A stretch of 64,000 nt of DNA from Phylloscopus collybita. Its lineage: Eukaryota; Chordata; Aves; Passeriformes; Phylloscopidae. Positions 10,538-21,966 of the stretch are shown here, one piece after another; positions within the stretch are counted from its first letter, which is position 1, and every line of letters starts with the position of its first letter. The notes under the pieces were generated by a model. It had not been told where the DNA came from. It did not search any database and worked only from the letters and a program-made list of their open reading frames with translations. Made by a program: the position numbers and the translations under genes. The DNA lies in the NCBI GenBank assembly GCA_027886175.1, contig JAJNNQ010000006.1, positions 9,610,001-9,674,000 of the forward strand, written 5' to 3'.

Positions 10538-13500
10538 TAGTATATAATAATGGCTTGTGATTGAACTAAAAGTCAAAAGAGGGTATGCAAACATTTTTAT
10601 ATCCTTTGATGTGTTTTGGGTGAATATTTCTGGTCTATTCCTTCACTGAGCTTTAAGTTTTCTTGTAAAAGCAACATATGTCTTTTCCAGACTAGGACTT
10701 GTAGAGTAAGAACCAAGTAACAGTGGGATGTTAACTACATTGAACTATACAAGCATTTCATAAGAATTTCTATTTTTGTAGCTACTGCATTCTTTGTGGA
10801 TGAAATATTCGCATGTGTATGAATATGCAAGCAGGCAACTGCACCTCTGCTTCTCTAGGTTTCTTAACTTATGGCTTTTTAAAAAGTAATATACACCAGC
10901 TACTGCAAAGCAAGCCTCTCAAAAGTGTCTCAGCTAGAATTGTGTGTATAGATTATTCTGCAATTTAGAAGACAAATGGGGAGAAAGGATAATGGTTTTT
11001 TTTCTCTTCTCTTTTTTTTAATTAAAAAGTAAAATAGTACTTTTTCACTTTAAGCAATGAGCAATCAGAGGAAAAGGATGTATGCAACATAAGTACTTTT
11101 GTGCAAATATGGCCCTTTACTTTTTCTCTCTAACCAACAATATTCTGTGGATTTAGATCAAATCATATGATGAAAACCACATTTTTTTTCAAGATTGCCT
11201 TTAACCAAAAGGACAAAACAAGGGAGAATCTTTAATTGAGCTTTAATTGTGTAAGCTCAGCAAAACTGAAAAAAGAAAAACCAAGCAGAACTAAACAACT
11301 TGTTTTTCCTAAATACATCATGCTCAGGCTTTATTGATGAAAATAATAGCTTTCTTCCCTTAATGATTTTCATTGAGCAGTCCTAGAAATATATTTTTGA
11401 AAAGAACACTAAATACCTCAGAAAACACATGTAGATCCAGCATAGACTCAGCCTGTTTAGAAGCATACTAAGCTGGTGACCATAATTTCTCCAAGCAGGT
11501 AAGTGAATTGTTTCTCCTGTGTAAGTAATTTAAATGAGTTAGGTAGGCCCTAACTCCTCCTTGTGGAGCATCACATAGTGAAGAGGTCTTATGCCTATAT
11601 CTGCTTGTTATCATCCTTATTGTGGTGAACATTTCTTAAGGAACAGTGAGCTTTTCTATTTAGAATTCTTAGGCATTAATCAGCTAAATAGTCAACTGCT
11701 GAGAAATGTGTTACTTCAGCTACAATTTGGACATGAGTCATTTTTATATGTAAAACACATAAATGAGTTATTAACTCTGAAATTTCTCTTTGCTTTAGGG
11801 GCAGAATTCTGCCTCCAAAGCAAAGATAGATTCAGTTTCTGCTAATGCAAAACTTAATTTCAGCAAAAAAAGAAAAATTAGTTATAAAACTAGGAAAACC
11901 AAGGATGTAGAAGACATTAATTTCTCTTCTCTATCCTATTAACCACCATATTGTAACTGTATATGGCAAGAACAGGCATTTAGTATGAGTACCAGCTCTA
12001 GCTAGAAAATCTTGCATTTACTACTGAGTCACAAGGCAAACAAGTTTTGTGGGCATAAACTAAAAGGGAAGAGTCCTTTCTTATAAATATTGTATAGGAA
12101 GTGTTTTTCTTCTGGAAATAAATAATCTAAGATGCATTTCTACCAATTTTATGTATTTTTTGAGGCACCTATCTCTGCAATCCATAAACACACTCTTGTT
12201 TTCTTTTTATTCCTTATGATGCTCTTTCCCCATCTTTTCCTATGGTGGCTGAAAGATAAATCCCTGTGTTGCATTCTTTCTTTCTTTTTGCTGACACTGC
12301 AAACCGGAGTTTAACAAACACAGAAGTGGATACGTTTTTTTTGTTGTCACCATCATAAAGATACCAAAAGACGAAGATTCAATTTTTGGCATACAGTGTC
12401 TTGCAAAAGTATATTTTTATTTACTGTAAATTTTACTAGGAATCTTGACCATATATTTGTATAATATTTTTATAATTATCTGTCTCAATATGGCAACTTC
12501 TCAGAAGATAATGATAATACTTTTCGAGCTACTGCATTTCCAATTCTAAGAAATACACCTGAAGAAGGTATCTAGATGGTATATGTGAACTTAAGGAGTT
12601 GGTAAAAGATTACAAAAATCAGTCTTAAAATTACTTTCAATACATGTTTACAGGATGCTTTACTTTCACCTGTAGCACACAATGAATAATCAGAGTTAAT
12701 TGTAAGAAAAAGATAATACTTGTCATTCACCAATGACAATAAATCAATTTTGCACCACGAACATGGTAACTAAGTCATTCCTTTTTATGATTGCTTGTTA
12801 TGAAAGTTTTGTCTTAAAGTGCTGCTTCGTGAAACCTACTGAAACAGAATACGTTCTGTACTTGCACAAAATTTATTTTTTGTGTTCTTTGCAATTGGTA
12901 AAATTGAATACTATAATTTCAGTATCCTAAATGAAACTCTCAAAAGGTGTATTTTCATGTAAAGTTCTAAATTAATATTTTGAATTTTTGACTGTAGAAA
13001 GTACTTGGGATAGACAGGAATACAAGGGAGTTCTTTAAAAACTTGCAGTCAGACCCTGCAGATAGTATGAGAGTTTGTCTGCTAATGTCCCAGCCTGGTA
13101 TGTGTACATGCGTGTGGATGTGAACCTTTCACGTGGCGGAAATGTCAGCTAAAGAATGAAAAAAGATTAGTAAAAAACTGCTATGATTGGCTGGATAACA
13201 TTGACATTTACTGTACCAGAACATTATGGAAACATTACAGCTATTAGCTGTCAGTCACTTCTGCGAATAGTTCTAAAATAAGGTTGTAGAAAAAGTATCA
13301 GTGTGGCTTGTTTTTTGAAGTGAGTTTCACAGAAGCCCCAGAAGTGTTTAGAAAGTGCCGTCATAGAAAGTCTTTTATTTCTTTTCCCCTCCTAACAGTA
13401 AAGTGAGGCACTGAGGACCACAGCATTAGTCTAAAGATCACTGTAGAAAAGTGAAAAAGAGAGAGGACTTGAGGGTCAGAAATATAGAGCAATTCAGTGT

Positions 13501-15077
13501 GGAACCATATAATTTAAAAAGGCAATTTTTTCCCCAAAACCTGAAATTTGGAAAGGTCAAACTAATTTATACAACTTATTTTTCTTAAGAAATAAACAGC
13601 TTTACCATAATGCTAGGAAATGTTCCTTCTTTATTGCTTTCTTCCTTGAGAACAGTCTGCCCTGGAGACAATTTCTGTAATTCACTGAATGAGAAACTGG
13701 AAAAAACAGAGAGAATGATGGAAATTCAAGCACCTGTGAAGTTTGAACGTGTGTGCTTGAAGCAAACTCCTTAAAGATCAGTTTTTTAACTTATCCCACA
13801 AACCTTGCTCTACTGATTTCTGTTTCTCAAAGTGGTGACAGCATACCCTAATACTAACTTTTTACAGGTTAGGAAACTCACATTTGATTTTTTTTTTTAT
13901 TTTTTTAAGTGCATAACACAGTGATGTTAAGAGAGGTAGCCATTGTAACAAATAAGTCTGTTGCAGGTAAAAAGACAAGCAAGATGTCGGAAAACTGATC
14001 CTCATTTAAACTTTATTAGGAACTTTTACTAAAAGTCTGCAGTGTCATCCGTATGGTTACAGGAGAAGGATAAATATATAATCTTATGGCAAAAAATAAT
14101 TTCTAAGGAAGTATGACAGCTAGTTCATGACATTTAAACTGTGGAAAAAATTACGCTATCTTTTTATATCTTTAAAATTCTTAGGTACAAAACCCCTAAG
14201 GATACTTACTTAAATCCTATATAAAATTATGCTATTGTGAGGTCTCTAGCATCTGACCATGCCTGCAGTATGCTGGAAGGTGATGTGTTATGCATGGTCA
14301 GCATGCTGGCTGTACAGGTCTGTGCACAGCAGAAATCTATCACACTCTTCACATCGGTGCACAAGCCTGTTTATTGCTGTAGGCACAGCTTTGGATGCCT
14401 CCTTCGTCTTTCCTGCTTTTCCTGCCAAAGAGTATATGATGTTTGCTCTTCATATATATTTTTCTCCCTCCTCATCTTGCTGTCTTGGCACTGTTTGTGG
14501 CTGGAAGCTTAGACGGCTCTTCCCTAACCTATAGTAAACTTTTTTTTTTTTTATTTCAAAAGGTATTTTGAAGCTGTTCTTTCAGGCAATTTCACTTCCA
14601 CCCACAGTCTTCTCTGTCCATTAATGCTCAGAAGTGGCATACACTTTGCCCCTGATGAAACTTGTTTTTTCTTTACACCATGGACGTCATTGAGGCATTT
14701 AGGTGGACAAGCTTCTTCATTTTGGAAGATTTTATCTAATGCTGAATGCTATTTTGATGAAGTTTTGAAGCAACAACTGTTTGGTCTTACCTTGGAAATG
14801 CAAAAACTGTCGTTGATTGTGCATTCTTTCCACAACACTCACAATTTGATAGACTTCATCTATCTCCAACACCGAAATTTTGATGATAGTCTAGTTGTTC
14901 CTCAAGCACAGAAATTATTCTACAGCCAAATCATCCTCTTCACCTTCTCTTCTGTCACATATTTTTGTTGAAGGATTTGAATTCTTTACAGTCTTTGTCA
15001 CAATTTGAAAGAATTCATTAATTCTAATTTTAAATTATTATTCTCAGTGTGTATGTGTAAGCATGTGTGTACGTGTT

Positions 15078-15078
<1 letters not shown>
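10538..15078. other. A+T-rich non-coding DNA
   Basis: No gene is recognised. A perfect splice-donor consensus, CAGGTAAGT, lies near 11496-11504, but no exon reads into it. The 115-codon frame at 14624-14971 resembles no family I know and has no start context or neighbours. The hairpin at 14248-14307 is listed separately. Confidence 0.5.
14248..14307. repeat. 15-bp inverted repeat with one bulge
   Basis: AGCATCTGACCATGC (14248-14262) pairs with GCATGGTCAGCATGCT (14292-14307), with one unpaired base, around a 29-nt loop. The size is close to that of a short precursor hairpin. The sequence around it is richer in G+C than its surroundings. No transcription evidence exists, so chance is a fair alternative. 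Confidence 0.6.
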
Positions 15079-15134
<56 letters not shown>

Positions 15135-15162
15135 GTATGTGTATATATGTGTGTGTATGTTT
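15079..15162. repeat. (GTATAT)n microsatellite
   Basis: Nine exact GTATAT units (15079-15132) pass into a degenerate GT/TA tail. Open frames on both strands here (alternating Val/Tyr or Ile/Tyr) come from the repeat. A hexamer array of this length is likely to vary in length between individuals. Confidence 0.95.
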
Positions 15163-16734
15163 GTAATCCAAAAGCTTCCTTTGAAGCAAGACCTACAAGC
15201 AAGGTTCATAGACCTGTGTAAAAAAGTTGAGAAAACAAATTTTCAAATCCTTTGAATTAAAGGTGTTTTCCTGGCCTACTCCATAGAATTTATTGCAAGA
15301 GAACATATCCATTTTGAGTTTTAAGTATGAAGTGGGTAAATTAAACAAAGCAAACAAAAAGGAAGGGAAAATTATTTAGGATTTAGTAAATGTTTCATTA
15401 CCTGAAGATATTTGCGTCTTCAAACAGACTCAAACTGGGGGTAACCTACTGGAGAGCTCACAAAACGTATGAGGAGAAAGGCGACCTGTGGAGGCTGTCT
15501 AAACCAGCATTCCTGCTCCAAGTATGGTTACATAGAACAAGTTGTCCAGAACATGATGAAATCACGTTTCTAACCTTCTAAAATAGACATTCTCCTAAAT
15601 GTCAATTTAATTTCCTAAAAGAAACATTCTACAACCTCTCTTAGCAAATTAATTACCCTCACAGGAGACACAGACAGACAGAAAGGTAAAAAAGTAGGAG
15701 AAATAAAGAAAAAGAAAGTTTTATGTTCAAAGGTCCCTATACTGCCTCTGTTCACATAAAAGACAATTTCCCACCTCCCCTGGTCTCTTCCTCCTGATGA
15801 ATCTGTGACACATCCACAGCAGCACTCCAACCATGTGAGCTGTCTCTCCACATCTTTGAAATCAATGAAATTGAAGTCCTGGTCTGCACACAGATCTCTA
15901 CCTCCCTTCTTTTGCTCCCCATCGTGTGTGCATTAGCATACAGGTACTTCAGAGAAAAATCTCAGTCATATTAATTTCATGGTAAAGGTATGAGACCTCT
16001 TTCTGTAGTGCTGTCCTACAAACACTTCATGATTTATGTGTGTAGAATTCAGATGACCCCACTTCAGCCCTGGAGAAATTATGCATGCACAAATCTTCTT
16101 TACCTCAAGCAGAAAGGAGTATGTAAAGGCGAAAGAAAAAAAGAATTTTTAAAAATCTACCAGAATGAAAGGAGGAATACTCTCAGTGAAGCAAAACCAG
16201 AGTTACTCAGACATTTGAGAACCTACTTTTAACACCTTTTACTGTGATGCCTTGCTTCAGACAACTAAGAAAAAACTTTAGAAAATAAGTTAGACAGACT
16301 AAATTATTCCATACTACCATTCCATCAGATCATAGTGTTTAATTAGCTATGAATAAGCCCATTGATAGGATGGAGCTCAGGAAGTCACAGGAGTTGTCTT
16401 CAAACACAATGTTCCTGGAAGTTAGGAAAGACATATTTATGATAAATTTTGCCTCCATTCTCATTCTGAATTTCTTCTATTCTTCTAGTGTTCCTACAAA
16501 AAATTCTTCTAGCTAAGCTTGGTACAATCAAATAAGGATATGATATTTTATTCTGCAGTAATAATCAGCAATGTCACACGAATAGCTACCTGTAATTACT
16601 ATCTACTAACAGTGGGAATTACAGCACATGATTACACAAAGTTAAATTAAAGCTGAAATAAATTTAGGGAGTAGTTACCTGCTACTAGACAGTCTTTATG
16701 ACTGCAAAAAGATAAGATAAAATTATTTCCATTC
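15163..16734. other. Non-coding DNA, no gene seen
   Basis: Mostly A+T-rich. A short stretch at about 15420-15570 is richer in G+C and holds several CpG sites, unlike its neighbours, but it matches no family I recognise. The frame at 15390-15581 reads through it without protein-like features. Confidence 0.5.
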
Positions 16735-17400
16735 AGGGCAGGTGTTAAAGATATCAGGAAAGCCACTGAAACCAGCAGCTTTTGAAGTCCAGGGACTCCT
16801 CCCTGACATCTGGAGCCCAGCCTGGCATGAGATGCAGATGGCCCAGCCCACCCTGAGATGCAGATGTTTCAATCCCAGGCTATTAGGTAAGGCTGACCCC
16901 TTGAAACTGGATGAATTTGCAAAAGAGAAAACGCCCAGACTGCTGCCAGCAGGGCACTGCATTCAGCAGCACACAAGGACACTGTCGCCAGAGTTCATAA
17001 AGGGTAGCTAAAAATGGCCAAGTCCTGCTCCTAACCTTTGGCTGATCAGGACCGAAGTTCACAAGTGTAAACACACCTTTCACAGGCACACTCATATTTA
17101 GGTAAGGCTTTTGAACATCTGCATGTGTCCTAAACACATCTAATGTCAACACCCAGATCCTAGGCCCACTTACCCCGTATGAAGGACTTCTCCTACTTGC
17201 TGGATGGTCCAGTCTGAAATAGTGAATTGCACGTATACACACACAAGATCAGGTTCCTGGGTTCATTTATATGTGTGTGTGTCCCAGGTTAAGAAGGTCA
17301 GAGTCATTAAGCTCTGCTAGTGCCCTCAGGGCTTTGATACATGTCGTCTGAAGCCCAACCAGGTCACTTACTCGTAATGAATACCTGAGATATCTGATGG
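16735..17400. other. G+C-richer unclassified block
   Basis: Composition shifts clearly from the A+T-rich flanks. GAGATGCAGATG occurs twice 26 bp apart (near 16829 and 16855), and a TAGGTAAGGCT string occurs near 16886 and 17100. Near the edges, AGATATCAGG (about 16749) faces CCTGAGATATCT (about 17385) in inverted orientation with a 2-nt difference. This could be an old LTR or another repeat. I could not find TG/CA ends with a target duplication. Open frames up to 119 codons cross it on both strands but match no protein I know. Confidence 0.4.
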
Positions 17401-20400
17401 ATCAGCATCTAATTTTTTTTTTTTAGTCAGATGAGAGAGTAATCCATCTTTACAAAGTATAAATAGCCATTATTCACTTACTTAACTATTCATGATTGCA
17501 AAAATATTTATATTAGTACACTAAGCCAAGAAAAATCAGAAAATAATATTTTTATGATAATTCTTGGTATGTTGTACCATAAATATCAAGTCCATAAATT
17601 TAAACAGTAGTGTAGTGAAAACACAATGTACAGAACTCTAAATCCTATTAATGTAGCAGTAGCTTTCTTACCAATACATCTTGAAAAATCACAAATCAAA
17701 CCCTCTCAAAAATTTTATGAGCTAAGAAGTTGTGGAATTAAAATAATGTGCTCTACACTATTTATTCACTTTCATCCTTTTGCACTCGGTTATATCTCTG
17801 TCCTTAGTAACACAGACTGGGAGGGGAAGATTTTTGCACTTGACTGTCAAAGATATAGAATATTTCTCAGATGGAACACGTAATAAATGAGTGGTTATGA
17901 CCATCCACAGCAGTATTAATTCATGGACAGATGATATTAACAGCATTAAGTGAATGAAAAAAAACAGTGAAAATTGTTTCTGTTCTCAAATATACACTAT
18001 TTATATAGTCACTGTAGTTCCTCTGTAGCTTCTCCAAGACATCTAACAATGGCTTTGCCAGAAGCTGAATGTGGCTGCAATGGCCTGTTCATGTATATCT
18101 GCAAATAAAAGTGAGAAATGGCCTTTGTCTCCATTTTTAGTTTGATATATGACTGGCAAGATGGAAATCAGGCTTTTGGGGAGGAGTAGATTTTCTGATA
18201 ATCACTTGTTTTTAAGTGCTACCCACCAAAAGCAGAAGATATATTGCTATGGTGAATTTCAACTAGAGTTACACACTGAAATTAACTTATTTGCAGACAA
18301 AATAATGACACAAGTGAAACAAAGTTTAGAAAAAACTCCCAAACCTAAGTAGATATCATAAAAACACACAAATTTTTCCAAACTATTCTTATTTCTAAGG
18401 ATCATTATGAGTTAATTAACTTAATTACCTGTGACATAGCTGCTCAAGCCCCATAAAGAGAATTTTGTAGGGAAAACTATAAAAGTAATATTAGTTACAT
18501 GACCATAAAGCTATAATGTTTAAGATGTGAGAACATAAGTCTTTAGTTTTTTTTTTTCTTATAATGTTATTGAAAATTACTTTCATAAAAAGGAAGTTAA
18601 AGAGAACAATATTTTGTGGGGAAAAATGTAAATTACAATAAGAATTTTTTTTGGGGGGGGGATTCGTTGAGGTTTTTTTGCTTTGTTGCTTGGTTAGTTT
18701 GTTTTTGGCTTGGGGTTGTTGTGGGTTTTTTTCTTTCCGTGTGTGAGGATTTTTTGTTTGTTTGTTGTTTTTTGAGTTTTTTAAAAACCCATAACAGAAG
18801 GGTTACTTCTGAGACCTCAAAGCTATGTTCCAGGAATCAGATCTATTAGCATTTTTGCAGCTGTATGGCAGCATGAATAAACTAAACTATTTACATGAAA
18901 TTTTGAGAAGTTTTTTATTAGAAAAGGTTTATGCATTTTTGAAAGATTAATCGAAATCTTTAATATTACACCAATCCAAATCTTTAATACTGACCTAATA
19001 TTTTCTTGGATAAACATGCAGCCTTCAGAGCACAGATGATTTTAAAATCAATCCATAGGTAAAAGAATTCTATCTCACTAAACCAATAATGGCATTTATC
19101 AGGCATCAAAGCAAAAAGATGCAGATAACAAAATACTCTTATTTAGATAGCAACAATAAAACAGACATCATTCTCCCTATATCTCATGTCTGTTTAAATA
19201 ATAATAAAAAAAAAACCACCTCTTCTCAAAAACTTCATCCAAATTCCCAGGACTCTGGGCATTACTGTGATTTTTTTTTCCTTGGAATTTGAATATATTT
19301 TAGCTTTCTATTGTTCTGGGATGCAAAAAAAAAATCTTAAAGCAAACAAAAATATAAATCTCCAATATAGGGATAACATCCTCATGAAAATAAGTTGTGA
19401 AGAATTTTGCAAATACTTTTTTAAACAATTATACTAAACTTAAAATTAAGTCTACTCCAAAAGTTCCTCTTTTCAAAACAAAGTTAAAATGCAACCAGAA
19501 GTTATAGCAGAAAGAATCTTACTGCCACTGCAAGATATTGAAATTGGAGAGGTTATTTTAATTTTATTACAGTTCATTCAGGTGAGATCTGTAGAAAATT
19601 CTCATGTTTAAAGTCCTTTGCTCTCTCTTCAGAAAATTATCTGACACTAAATAATTGAAATCTATAACATTGATTTGTTTTAATTCATTGCCCTTTTAGT
19701 GTCAGCTTCAGAAAAAATGTCTCTAGTTTGTGTTTAAAAAGAGTTGATCACTGATTCTGGCTCATAGCACCAAAAATTTTCTATATGCACATTTCATGTG
19801 CCTTTATTTCAGATACTTACACCATAAAAGGATTTCCAGTTCTGACATAACATTTCATACAACTCAGAGCATTCAATCAAAATTTTCAATAAAAATTTTG
19901 CACACAGAAATAAAACCAAATAAAAATTTGTTTGTAAAAAAGATGCAAGATTATCCAATATCAACAGGTTGTCTGTCAAAAATATCTGCAGGCATCAGTT
20001 ATTATGCACAGTGTAATACACAGTCTTTCCATATTAATTAACTCTATAATAAAAAATTTAATTGACTAAATCATGTTTCCTTATGCTTTCAGTCATGGTG
20101 CATTGTTTCTATACTGTCATGGGAAGGCTGGAACACGGATTTAATGCCTTTGAGTTAAGAAAGTTCTTAAAAGTAAAACATTCTTCCTCTTTATCTTTGG
20201 AGATTCAATTTATCAGAGGGAAGTTTCATTTTATGTAGGAATAATTCAGATAATGTCAAAAAATACAGAGACAAATCTGAGATTAAGTAGGTTTATATAT
20301 TCTTGACTCTTGTAATAAAAAAAAAAGTGCTGTCATGTTTTTTACTTAAAATTTATGAAACTTAATCCATAAAATATATAGATTTAAGTGGCACAATATT

Positions 20401-21349
20401 TAGTGACAAACTGGGAAAAGACACTCCCATGGGTCCCAAATAAACTGCTTGTTTTGAGCAATATGCTGAACATATGATTCAGGTGTGCTGTTTTCATCAT
20501 CTGCAGCTGCACCATTTGTAGCAGTTATCATTGCATCTGATGACTTTCAGGGGACTGAAAGGAGAGAACAAATGAATAAAAATTAAAGGGAAAATCGTTA
20601 CTGCACTCACAGACATCATAATGTTAATTGTTCTGCTGCTGCTGGTTATGGCAGAATTCTTCCCCTCAAAATACATCCTCACTTTCTTCATTGCTAAAAT
20701 TGTTCCTAAAGAAGGATAAATTGATTGTCTGAGCTTTAGTTTTTCTCCACACCCAGTCAGCAAAAGAAGTGATCAATAAATAATATTGAAACCACTCAGC
20801 TGGTTGTAGTGGCTTTGAATGTGGACGTAATCAGATTATATTTCCCTCTGGGTAGTCCATGTACTTCAAAAACAAAGGGAATTATTCAGTTACAGAAGCA
20901 TTCTGGACATATGTACAGAGCATAGAGCAACCACATGCACATAAAAATGGGTATCTAATAAATGTATGTGCACATACAAAAAACATCCAGAGATTTTAAA
21001 AGCAGAAATTCCAGAAGAATAATCCAGGAGAAGAGAGAGTATTATTAGCAATATCCAGTATATTTGAAAAACTCTGCATGCTTGCTTACTTAGAGTAAAC
21101 ATTAACAGTCAATCAGATGACCAATCCCTTAGGTGCAACAGAGCACAAAAATACTTGCACATATGTGCATTCATAATCAGGGAAAAAGGCCTGATTTTGC
21201 TAAAAGAATAATGACATACTCTACTTTCTTCATTTTTTTAAAAAGAGCCCTTTTAAAAAAGATATTTTTTTCATGTTTAAGCTATTCATCTTAAAAATCG
21301 CAAAAAAAGATGAAAAAAAAAAACAAACCCACCACAACCTATTCATTGG
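17401..21349. other. A+T-rich non-coding DNA
   Basis: No gene is seen. It contains the G/T-rich tract at 18644-18787 and several A or T runs of 8-12 nt. Open frames are short and have the composition of translated A+T-rich DNA. Confidence 0.55.
18644..18787 (+). repeat. G/T-rich low-complexity tract
   Basis: The + strand is nearly all T and G over about 140 nt, with a run of nine G after eight T and many TTTG units. A translated frame rich in Phe/Cys/Val/Leu crosses it but is an artefact of composition. Confidence 0.85.
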
Positions 21350-21966
21350 TGTCCTGGTTTAGGGCAAATTTGGGAGGAAACCTCCAAAGGGGTTCCTCTG
21401 GAAAGCAAACCCAAACAGCCCCCTTCCCCCAGCTGGTCCAGGAAAAAACTTCCTCAGAGAAAAGTGGAAAAACCTATTTATTTAACAAACAAGATGCCCA
21501 CAAGCTATATAAATAAATAAACAAATAAATAAATAAAAAAAATAAAACCTCTCACCGCTCCGAAGAGATGACAAACTGAGTCAGTCCCAGCCCCACTCCC
21601 TCCGGAGGTCCAGGCCCGGCGGGCCGCAGGTGCCAGCCCTCGCTGCTCAGTTTTCAGTCCAAAGTAGATTTAAACTGTCCTTAGAAAAAAAGGAAAGTAA
21701 CAGTCCAGGGAACTTCTATGCCTCAGCCAGCTAAAATTAACTAAAAGCACAGGAGATCTCTGTCCCCCCACCGCTGTCCGTGCCTCAGACGAACGCCGCA
21801 GCCAGGCCATGTGGGAGTCAGGCCGTTTCTCAAAACAAACTGCACAAACTGCTGCTTCTTTCTCCCCCTTCACTCCCAGAACCATTTTAAAGGTACAGAA
21901 CTTAATATACAGCACAAACAAAACAGATGACTGGGGATACAAACATTATAAAGTCACCCTAGGACA
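21350..21966 (-). mobile_element. Complete solo ERV LTR with 5-bp target duplication
   Basis: The 617-bp element begins TGTCCTGG and ends CCTAGGACA on +, giving TGTCCT inverted ends with the TG...CA termini of retroviral LTRs. It is flanked on both sides by ATTGG (21345-21349 and 21967-21971), an exact 5-bp target duplication. The AATAAA poly(A) signal lies on the minus strand at 21477-21482, which sets the orientation. The block is much richer in G+C and CpG than its flanks. A TAAA/AAAT tract sits at about 21507-21546. Five-base duplications are typical of ERVL-type elements, and the sequence resembles LTRs I know from songbirds. No internal viral sequence is present, so the provirus was lost by LTR-LTR recombination. 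Short frames at 21310-21516, 21670-21942 and 21809-22096 are shadows. Confidence 0.93.

Noticed and set aside
11496..11504. Perfect splice-donor consensus CAGGTAAGT
   Set aside because: No open reading frame or acceptor makes an exon with it; a 9-nt match is expected by chance in 64 kb.
14624..14971. 115-codon + frame
   Set aside because: No family resemblance, no splice or promoter context, and a length within chance for the window.
15079..15162. Regular short repeat as a possible CRISPR array
   Set aside because: Hexamer microsatellite without spacers, in a vertebrate genome.
15067..15255. Frame with alternating Val/Tyr, and its antisense partner at 14998-15189
   Set aside because: Translation of the GTATAT microsatellite.
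16883..17242. 119-codon minus frame in the G+C-richer block
   Set aside because: Opposing frames on both strands, no recognised domain, composition effect likely.
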